NCBI GenBank assembly: GCA_964526295.1
Contig: CAZGKW010000023.1
Span: 1-64,000 of the forward strand
DNA: 64,000 nucleotides
Direction of reading: 5' to 3'
Source of the DNA: CAZGKW01 sp964526295
GTDB taxonomy: Bacteria > Planctomycetota > Phycisphaerae > FEN-1346
Below are positions 57,997-64,000 of this stretch, piece by piece; the first letter of the stretch is position 1, and every line of letters starts with the position of its first letter. Made by a program: the position numbers and the translations under genes. The notes under the pieces are model-generated. The model saw only the letters and a program-made list of their open reading frames with translations. It was not told the origin of the DNA and made no database searches.

Positions 57997-59859
57997 ATGA
58001 TCAACCTTGCCGTCGTTGCGGCCTACCTCGCGGCCATGGTCGGGCTGGGGTTTTACCTCGCCCGTTACGTCCGCGGCGACGAGGACTTCTTTCTGGCCGG
58101 ACGCCGACTCAACCAGTGGGTCATCGCCGGCACGGTCATGGCGACGAACGTGGCGGCGATCTACCTGGTGGGCCCGGCGGGCCTGGCGTACCAGGGGGCC
58201 GGCTTCTCGCCCCTGCTTATCGCCTGGACGGGCAACATGCTGGCGGCCGCGAGCGCCCTGGTCTTCGTCCCGCGATTCCGGCGGCTCCGCCTCACGACCA
58301 TCACGGAGCTGCTGGAGCTGCGGTACGGACCGACCGTGCGGCTCCTGCCGACCGTCTGGTGGATCGTCTTCTACTCGCTGTTCGCCGGGAACGCCATCTA
58401 CACGCTGGCCAACAGCCTGGGGCCGGTGGCAGCGGGCCTCGAGCCGGCGGCGGGCCTGGTCATCTCCCGCGACGCCATCATCGTGGTCGTGACCGGGGCG
58501 GTCGTCCTCTACTGCTTTTTTTCGGGCCTGGTGGCGGTGGTCTACTCCGACGTCATCCAGGCGTTCCTGATCTCCATCGGCGGCCTGATTCTCGTGCCGC
58601 TCGCCCTGAAGGCCGTCGGCGGCGTCGAGGGTTTCACCGAGAAGACCGACCCGGCGATGTTCGTGTTCTGGAAGGCGGACTGGATCAAGAGCATCCTCAT
58701 GTGGACGATCCTGGGGCTGCCCTACTGGTGCACGAGCCAGTACATGCTCCAGCGGTCGCTGGCCGGAAGGTCGGTGCGGGACGCCTCGCGGGGCCTCGCC
58801 CTGGCGGCCCTCATCACCGGCCCTATCACGGTGGCCTACATCGTGCCGGGCATCTGCGCGTCGATCCTGTACACGGGGCCGGACGCCCTGGAGACCGGCG
58901 ACCTCGTCCTGCCGACGCTCTTTCAGCGGCTCCTGCCGGTCGGCCTGGGGGGCCTTTTCATCGCGGGGCTGGTGGCGGCGTCGAACTCGACGGCCAGCTC
59001 GCTCCTCAACTCCCTCGCCACGCTCGGCGAGCACGACGTCTATCGCCGCCTCGTGCCGAAGCGGGGCCCGCGGCACTACACCTGGGCGGGGCGGATCGTC
59101 ACCCTCGCCGGCGGCGGGCTGGCGCTGCTCTTTGCCCTGAACGTCGAGCGGCTCGGCGGCATCATCACGGCCAACTACAAGATCATGGCCCTGTTCGAGC
59201 CGCCCGTGTTCGTCATCGTGGCGGCCGCGCTCTTCTGGCGGCGGGCCGGCCGGTGGGGCGTGGCGGCGGTGGGCCTGGTTTGGCTCGTCTTCAACGCCAT
59301 CACCCTCGACACGGAGTTCCTGGCGATGTTCGGGCGAGGCTTCGCGGGGTGGTACCACGGCCTGCGGGAGGCCGTCGGCGTCGGCGGGTGGGGCCTCGAG
59401 GAGGCCGACCGGGCCATCTGGGGCTTCCCCCTGTTCGCGGCGGCGATGGTTGCCGGGTCGCTCGTGGGGGACGTCGTCCGAGGCCGGACCCCGGCCGAGC
59501 GCGAGGCCGCCGAGAAGCTTTTCGCCCGGATGCGCGGGGCAGTCGGGGGCCGGACCACCCCGACGGCCGCTGCGGGGTTCGCCCTGGCGGGGGCGTGCCT
59601 CGTCGCGTTCATCGTGTGCGCCGTCGCCGAGGACGCCCTCCCGAAGCCGGCGAACCTGTTCGTCTTTATGGGGCTGATGATGGGGTTCGTCCTCGGGTGC
59701 TACCTGGCGATCCCGGCGATGGTGCCGGAGGAGGAAGTGCCGCCGGAACCGGCGGACATCGACCGGTCCTGGGTGAACCGGGTGCTGGGCAGCGGCTGGA
59801 CGTGGCTGGCGATGCTGGCCGCCGCAGCCGTCCTGGTCGCCGCCCTCTACCTCGTGTAG
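57997..59859 (+). CDS. Sodium:solute symporter family transporter
   Basis: A 620-residue SSS-family permease. Typical opening DFFLAGRRLNQWVIAGTVMATNVAAIYLVGPAGLAYQGAG (DFFLAGR motif, first core helix), LTTITELLELRYGPTVR, and IAGLVAASNSTASSLLNSLATLGEHDVYRRLVPK, which is the sodium-site region. About 13 hydrophobic spans are visible, with additional spans at the C-terminus. It couples uptake of a sugar, amino acid or similar solute to sodium. The ATG at 57,997 follows AAGGGGCGGCG. Being next to the GH5 gene suggests sugar uptake, but this is only inferred. Confidence 0.92.
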   Translation: MINLAVVAAYLAAMVGLGFYLARYVRGDEDFFLAGRRLNQWVIAGTVMATNVAAIYLVGPAGLAYQGAGFSPLLIAWTGNMLAAASALVFVPRFRRLRLTTITELLELRYGPTVRLLPTVWWIVFYSLFAGNAIYTLANSLGPVAAGLEPAAGLVISRDAIIVVVTGAVVLYCFFSGLVAVVYSDVIQAFLISIGGLILVPLALKAVGGVEGFTEKTDPAMFVFWKADWIKSILMWTILGLPYWCTSQYMLQRSLAGRSVRDASRGLALAALITGPITVAYIVPGICASILYTGPDALETGDLVLPTLFQRLLPVGLGGLFIAGLVAASNSTASSLLNSLATLGEHDVYRRLVPKRGPRHYTWAGRIVTLAGGGLALLFALNVERLGGIITANYKIMALFEPPVFVIVAAALFWRRAGRWGVAAVGLVWLVFNAITLDTEFLAMFGRGFAGWYHGLREAVGVGGWGLEEADRAIWGFPLFAAAMVAGSLVGDVVRGRTPAEREAAEKLFARMRGAVGGRTTPTAAAGFALAGACLVAFIVCAVAEDALPKPANLFVFMGLMMGFVLGCYLAIPAMVPEEEVPPEPADIDRSWVNRVLGSGWTWLAMLAAAAVLVAALYLV

Positions 59860-59959
59860 CCCTCTGCGTTCTTCCATGAAGCCGGGTCGGTCAAGGAGTT
59901 TTTCCCGGTGACACGTTCAGTCTTCCATCCGAGCTGCGGCGGCGATCGCCGGCGAGGCG

Positions 59960-60542
59960 TTACGTCCGGTTCCGCAGGCCCAGCCACGAGACCTCCACCA
60001 GCAGACTTCGCGCCAACCGGTTCCCGTGGCCCGTGATCCGGCCGTGCCGGTCCATCTGGCCCGACTGGAACTGACGCGGCACCAGACCCAGGTAACTGGC
60101 CACCTGTTTGCCGGAGCGGAACCGCGACGGGTCGTCGATCAGGGCCACCAGTTGCTCGGCCAGACGGGCCCGGTACGCGATCAGGGCCCGCCACCCCCGC
60201 ACCGACGCCTCCGGCACGTGCACCGTCGGCAACCGGTCCGATGCCGACAGGTCCAGCAGCTTCATCGCGTCGGTCCGGTCGGTCTTTCGCTTCACGTTCC
60301 GCCACCGCCAGGCGTCGCTCGCGACGTTGGCCACCTGGATCTCGGGGACCCCGCAGGCGGCCATCAGGTCCTTGATCCAACCGGCCGGGGGGCCGCACCC
60401 GTTCGGGGCCCCACCGCTTGGCCAGCGCCGCCAGCGACGAGGGACGCGTGGGGACCTTCTTGAAGGCCGCCTCTCCCGTCTCGGTGTCCACGTGATAGGC
60501 CACGGTCTTGCTTTTGCCCAGGTCCAGTGCCAGAATCTTCAT
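59960..60542 (-). pseudogene. IS110-family transposase remnant, frameshifted with internal deletion
   Basis: The start (ATG 60,542) reads KILALDLGKSKTVAYHVDTETGEAAFKKV, the DEDD nuclease opening of IS110. A frameshift near 60,390 leads into AACGVPEIQVANVASDAWRWRNVKRKTDRTDAMKL. The C-terminal part then jumps from RARLAEQLVALIDD directly to PSRFRSGKQVASYLGLVPRQFQSG, so about 100 or more residues in the middle are deleted. A CGCAGAG-type repeat lies beside it at about 60,655-60,690. Inactive. The whole gap 59,860-60,709 holds nothing else that I can identify. Confidence 0.8.
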
Positions 60543-60709
60543 TGCCGGGTCTCCTTTGGTTACCGCTCTGGGCGACCCCCTATGGGTCAGCCCGTCCGAG
60601 ATTGGGCCCTCGAGCTCGAATCCTGGCGGAACCGGAGACCCGCCTTTCATCGTTTCTTTGCGGTCCCGAACACGCTTTGCGGTTCGATTCAAACGGTGGC
60701 GCGCCGAGC

Positions 60710-61594
60710 ATGGCTGACGACGACCTGTTCGATTCGGCGTTCCTGGAGCGGCTGGAGTATCTGCGCGTCGTGGCCCGGCGGACCTTCAGCGGCACGTCGC
60801 CCGGCACGCGGACGGGCCGGCGGACCGGGCCGGGCCTGGAGTTCGCCGAGCACCGGGCCTACGTCCCCGGCGACGACTACCGCTACGTCGACTGGGCCGC
60901 GTTCGGCCGGCTCGAGCGGCTGCTGCTCAGGCTCTGCCAGATGGAGGAGGACCTGTCGGTCTACTTCCTCCTCGACGCCTCCGGGTCGATGGCGACGGGC
61001 GAGGTGCCGAAGTTCGACCACGCCCGCCGCCTCGCGGCCGCCCTGGCCTACGTGGGCCTCGCGAGCCTGGAGCGGGTCCAGCTCGTCGCCCTGGCCGAGG
61101 GCGTCCGGGCCCACCTGGAAGCCGGCCGCGGCAGGCAGCAGATCGTCCGGGTCCTGGACTTCCTCCGCAGCCTTTCGGCCGAAGGCCCCACGGACCTCCT
61201 GGCGGGCGTCCAGGGTTTTCTGCCCCACGCCCCGAAGGCGGGTCTGGCGGTGCTCCTGTCGGACCTGATGGACCCGCAAGGGTACGAGCGGCCCATGGTC
61301 ACCCTCCGCGGCCGGGGGTTCGACCTGTGGTGTCTCCAGGTGACGGACCGGGCCGACCTCGCGCCGGAGGGCTTGGGCGACGTCGCCGTCGAGGACGCCG
61401 AGACCGGCGAGACAATCGGGGCCCAGGTCACGGGGGACCTCAAGGCCCGCCTGGCGGCCGAGGCCGACCGCTTCGCCGACGAGGTCCGCCTGTGGTGCCA
61501 CGAGCACGCCATCGGATACGCCGAGGCCCCCACGGACGTGCCGGTCGACGCGTTCGTCCTGGAGGTGCTCCGCCGCGGCGGGCTCGTGCGATAG
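60710..61594 (+). CDS. DUF58 domain protein, second copy
   Basis: A 294-residue DUF58 protein (VWA-like). Core motifs: EYLRVVARRTFSGTSPGTRTG, GLEFAEHRAYVPGDDYRYVDWAAFGRLERLLLRL, and MIDAS-like LLDASGSMATGE, then LAVLLSDLMDP. It differs from the copy at 29,571 in the 'SGTSPGTRTGRR' part where that copy has 'SGLHGSPYRG'. No MoxR gene is adjacent; upstream is the decayed IS110 and downstream only a short fragment. The ATG at 60,710 has no clear ribosome binding site. Confidence 0.88.
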   Translation: MADDDLFDSAFLERLEYLRVVARRTFSGTSPGTRTGRRTGPGLEFAEHRAYVPGDDYRYVDWAAFGRLERLLLRLCQMEEDLSVYFLLDASGSMATGEVPKFDHARRLAAALAYVGLASLERVQLVALAEGVRAHLEAGRGRQQIVRVLDFLRSLSAEGPTDLLAGVQGFLPHAPKAGLAVLLSDLMDPQGYERPMVTLRGRGFDLWCLQVTDRADLAPEGLGDVAVEDAETGETIGAQVTGDLKARLAAEADRFADEVRLWCHEHAIGYAEAPTDVPVDAFVLEVLRRGGLVR

Positions 61595-61605
61595 GGAGCG
61601 ACGCC

Positions 61606-61770
61606 TTGGGCGACCAGCAACTCGCGCGGTGGCTGTTCGAGAGGGGCGGCCCGGCCGTCCGATACCGCGCTCTCGGGAAGCCCTGGAGCTCGAGTCGACG
61701 CTGAACCTGCGGGCGATCCGGCGGGTGGCGGGCCCGGTTCGACCTGAGGCACCCCCCAAGACACGCTAAG
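61606..61770 (+). pseudogene. Fragment of an unknown gene after DUF58
   Basis: From a TTG at 61,606 (GGGAG upstream): GDQQLARWLFERGGPAVRYRAL, then the frame breaks. Another frame continues REALELESTLNLRAIRRVAG and ends at 61,770. It looks like the N-terminus of a protein cut off after a frameshift. Not identified. Confidence 0.35.
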
Positions 61771-61938
61771 TCCTTTTTTGGCGGCAGGTTACGCTGCCTT
61801 TCGGCTCGCCTTCCCCGCTGGGTCCGGGCGAACTTTCCCAAAGGCCCGGCCAAGGCCGATTTTCTGCGTAACCCGAGTCCGGTAAAGAGGTTAAACAGTG
61901 GACAGGACGCTCGGCAACCGGCCGGCCGGATTTTCGGC

Positions 61939-62052
61939 TTGATTCGCCGCCTGAGGCGCTCTACACTAACCGTCGCGCAGGAGTCTGTACCTACCCTCCT
62001 GGGGCCGGACCTCGTCCAGGCGAGGATTCAGTCGCCCGGCCCCAGGTTTTTT
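61939..62052 (+). ncRNA. Candidate small RNA with promoter and terminator
   Basis: Promoter TTGATT (61,939-61,944), 17-base spacer, TACACT (61,962-61,967); predicted start near 61,974. About 25 bases later comes a strong hairpin: CCTGGGGCCGG (61,998-62,008) pairs with CCGGCCCCAGG (62,036-62,046), followed by TTTTTT. A smaller stem GGCGA/TCGCC sits inside. The transcript would be about 80 bases with no open reading frame. It contains CUACCCUCCU, which could pair with a Shine-Dalgarno sequence. It lies 160 bases ahead of ffh but lacks the SRP RNA signature. Confidence 0.5.
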
Positions 62053-62140
62053 ATGCGCCCGACCTGGGCTTCTTTCAGAGCAGACCGAACCGTCGCCGAG
62101 GCGGCCCCTCGGGCGCGTCGGGCCACTCGCGCGGACGGCC

Positions 62141-62168
62141 TTGCATGGCCGGCCGCTTCTGATACACT
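62141..62168 (+). promoter_or_regulatory. Candidate ffh promoter
   Basis: TTGCAT (62,141-62,146), a 16-base spacer and TGATACACT with -10 TACACT (62,163-62,168), 42 bases ahead of the ffh ATG. Confidence 0.5.
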
Positions 62169-62209
62169 TCATGGAGCACCCCGTCGCGAACCCACGTGCG
62201 AGTTACGCC

Positions 62210-63631
62210 ATGTTCGAGAGCCTGACCCAACGACTCAGCAGCGCGTTCCGGGGCCTGGCCGGCCGCGGACGCATCACCGAGAAGAACGTCCAGGACGCCT
62301 GCCGCGAGGTCCGCACCGCCCTCCTCGAGGCCGACGTTAACTACCAGGTGGCCCGGGAGTTCGTCGAGCAGGTCAGCCAAAAGGCCCTCGGCCAGGAGGT
62401 GCTCAAGAGCCTCCGGCCCGACCAGGTGTTCGTCAAGGTGGTCCACGACGAGCTGGTCCGGCTGATGGGCCCGGTGGACCCGCGGATCCCGTGGGCCGAT
62501 TCGCCCCCCACCGTCATCATGCTGGCCGGTCTCCAGGGCTCCGGCAAGACGACGACGGCCGGCAAGCTGGCCCGGCTCATTCGAGAGCGGGGCCACCGGC
62601 CGCTGCTCGTGGCGTGCGACTGCCATCGCCCGGCGGCGGTCGAACAGCTCATGGTCGTCGGGACCCAGGTCGAGACGCCCGTCTACAGCGAGGGCCTGGG
62701 CGACCCCGTCCTGATCGCCCGCAACGGCGTCCGGGCGACGCGGGACCAGAACGCGGACGTGGCGATCGTCGACACGGCCGGCCGACTCCACATCGACCAG
62801 GCCATGATGCGCGAGGCCAAGGACATCGCCCGGGCCGTCAAGCCCCACCAGATCTACCTCGTGTGCGACGCCATGACCGGCCAGGACGCCGTCACCAGCG
62901 CCCGCGAGTTCAACGAGACGCTCGAGCTCGACGCGGTGGTCCTGACGAAGCTCGACGGCGACGCCCGCGGCGGGGCGGCCCTCTCGGTCAAGGCCGTCAC
63001 GGGCAAGCCCATCAAGTTCGTCGGCGTCGGCGAGCGGATGGACCGCCTGGAGGAGTTCCACCCCGACCGCATGGCGGGGCGGATCCTCGGCATGGGAGAC
63101 GTCGTCACCCTGGTCGAGAAGGCCCAGGCCGCCGTCGACGATGAAGAGGCCCTCCGGATGCAGGAGAAGATCCGGAAGGCCGAGTTCGGCCTCGACGATT
63201 TTCTGAAGCAGATCCGGCAGATGCGGCGGATGGGACCGCTCAAGGACATCCTGGGCATGATCCCCGGCATGGGGTCGGCCCTGAAGGACCTGCCCGTCGA
63301 CGACCGCGAGCTCGACCAGACCGAGGCGATCATCCATTCGATGACACCCCAGGAGCGGTCCCGGCCGGACCTGATCGACGCCCCCCGCCGGCGCCGGATC
63401 GCCAGGGGCTGCGGCATGGAACCCCAGGACGTGGCGAGCCTCGTCAAGAGCTTCGGCCAGGTCCGCGACCTGATGAAGCAGATGCAGGCCTCCGGGGCGA
63501 TGGGCCGGGGCCGGGCCGCCATGGCCCAGCAGATGGCCCAGATCGACCTGTTCGGCCCTCAGCGGAAGAAACGCGTCCGCTCGAAACGCAAACGCAAGCC
63601 CCGCAAGGGCCGAAAGAAACGGTCGCGGTAG
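62210..63631 (+). CDS. ffh: Signal recognition particle protein Ffh
   Basis: GTPase subunit of SRP that targets nascent membrane proteins to FtsY. The 473-residue product has the N domain (MFESLTQRLSSAFRGLAGRGRITEKNVQDA), the G domain with P-loop LAGLQGSGKTTTAGKLA, DCHRPAAVEQL, DTAGRLHID and TKLDGDARGGAALS, and the M domain with FLKQIRQMRRMGPLKDILGMIPGMG and the SRP-RNA-binding ARGCGMEPQDVASLVKSF. It ends in a very basic tail (KKRVRSKRKRKPRKGRKKRSR). The frame is open upstream to 62,141, but the ATG at 62,210 gives the standard start. No SRP RNA gene was recognised. Confidence 0.96.
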   Translation: MFESLTQRLSSAFRGLAGRGRITEKNVQDACREVRTALLEADVNYQVAREFVEQVSQKALGQEVLKSLRPDQVFVKVVHDELVRLMGPVDPRIPWADSPPTVIMLAGLQGSGKTTTAGKLARLIRERGHRPLLVACDCHRPAAVEQLMVVGTQVETPVYSEGLGDPVLIARNGVRATRDQNADVAIVDTAGRLHIDQAMMREAKDIARAVKPHQIYLVCDAMTGQDAVTSAREFNETLELDAVVLTKLDGDARGGAALSVKAVTGKPIKFVGVGERMDRLEEFHPDRMAGRILGMGDVVTLVEKAQAAVDDEEALRMQEKIRKAEFGLDDFLKQIRQMRRMGPLKDILGMIPGMGSALKDLPVDDRELDQTEAIIHSMTPQERSRPDLIDAPRRRRIARGCGMEPQDVASLVKSFGQVRDLMKQMQASGAMGRGRAAMAQQMAQIDLFGPQRKKRVRSKRKRKPRKGRKKRSR

Positions 63632-63659
63632 CAGGTGTCGGCCTGAGCCAGCGCAAGGC

Positions 63660-63717
63660 TTGCACCGCCTGGAGGGCTTCCGTACACTTGCACCGCGCCC
63701 AGCATCACGGTAGCATG
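63660..63717 (+). promoter_or_regulatory. Two overlapping promoters before the last gene
   Basis: TTGCAC (63,660-63,665), 17 bases, TACACT (63,683-63,688). Immediately after, a second TTGCAC (63,688-63,693), 17 bases, TAGCAT (63,711-63,716). They share the direct repeat CTTGCACCG. Both point to the gene starting at 63,779. Confidence 0.5.
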
Positions 63718-63778
63718 GCCCTGGTGTACGCTGTCTGGCAAGATGCAAGGCAATCCCTGGACAGAGGCGAGGACTACC

Positions 63779-64000
63779 ATGACTGCACAGCACGTTCTGT
63801 TGAACTCCAGCGCTGTGGTCATCGCCAATGACGTGAACATCAGCATCTTTAAGCCGTGGTGGCTGATAAAGTCAGGAATACTGAAGCCGGAGGAGGTTGA
63901 AGGAGAAGTTGTGGTTACTCCCGTCATGGTTCGGGTGCCCGCTCCGGCCTTTGAGCTTGTTGTCGTGCCCAATCGGGTCCAAATGACATTCGAAGCCGAC
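63779..64000 (+). CDS. Start of an unidentified gene, cut by the window end
   Basis: An open frame from ATG 63,779 to the end of the window (74 codons, no stop). It reads TAQHVLLNSSAVVIANDVNI, FKPWWLIKSGILKPEEVEGE, and VVVTPVMVRVPAPAFELVVV. GAGGCGAGG lies upstream. Base composition is clearly less GC-rich than in ffh. I do not recognise the family; the beta-rich opening with PWWLIKSGILKPEE looks like a protein that ends up in a TIGR04255-like or similar accessory context, but that is a guess. Confidence 0.55.
   Translation, partial: MTAQHVLLNSSAVVIANDVNISIFKPWWLIKSGILKPEEVEGEVVVTPVMVRVPAPAFELVVVPNRVQMTFEAD

Noticed and set aside
61740..61785. AAGACACGCTAAGTCCTTTTTT as a terminator
   Set aside because: It resembles the moxR hairpin, but the two arms do not pair well.

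Overview
The window is very GC-rich (about 70% by eye) with densely packed genes on both strands. The gene content points to a member of the Planctomycetota: pilin-like proteins ending in an H-X9-DG type motif, DUF4159 proteins fused to a squalene-cyclase-like toroid, a Tat-exported sulfatase, ThuA-like and Gfo/Idh proteins, and a MoxR/DUF58/BatA set. The assignment is inferred from these families; there is no rRNA gene in the window to confirm it. I saw no tRNA, rRNA or CRISPR array.

Layout. 0-4 kb: a broken IS110 transposase and repeats, then xseA-xseB (exonuclease VII) overlapping a sulfatase gene. 4-10.6 kb: a pilin-like protein, two small lipoproteins, rnr (RNase R, apparently leaderless), a YlbF-like gene, a small membrane protein and an ISL3-type transposase remnant. 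10.7-18.6 kb: a YhaM-type exoribonuclease, a secreted planctomycete protein, lysS, an FtsX/LolE-type ABC transporter pair and ilvE. 18.7-34 kb: the most distinctive chromosomal block, with four paralogous secreted proteins (alpha-toroid plus two DUF4159 domains) on either side of rpmH, a FabZ-like dehydratase, a histone-H1-like protein and a BatA / DUF58 / MoxR set. 34-41 kb: bioF-like gene carrying an in-frame repeat, ThuA-like, SDR, Gfo/Idh, a GspG-like domain protein and a zinc alcohol dehydrogenase.

41-44 kb is an accessory patch with lower GC. It holds two copies of the start of a REP-associated (Y1) transposase element, a DUF2971-like cargo gene between them, and several dispersed hairpin repeats. 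44-54.6 kb is core again: dnaE, two unknown genes, a fused signal peptidase I, then rny and ymdB.

54.8-56.3 kb is the most interesting accessory locus: a promoter followed by three tightly coupled, lower-GC genes. They encode a PARP-like ADP-ribosyltransferase, a small unknown protein (apparently frameshifted) and a SecB-like chaperone. The arrangement looks like a toxin-antitoxin-chaperone system with an unusual toxin. 56.5-64 kb: a GH5 glycosidase, a sodium/solute symporter, a decayed IS110, a second DUF58 gene, a candidate small RNA, ffh, and the start of an unidentified gene running off the end.

Functional themes are RNA turnover (RNase R, YhaM-like, RNase Y, YmdB, YlbF-like), envelope biogenesis and export (Lol-type ABC, signal peptidase, SRP, MoxR/DUF58), and decayed mobile DNA with several families of intergenic repeats.
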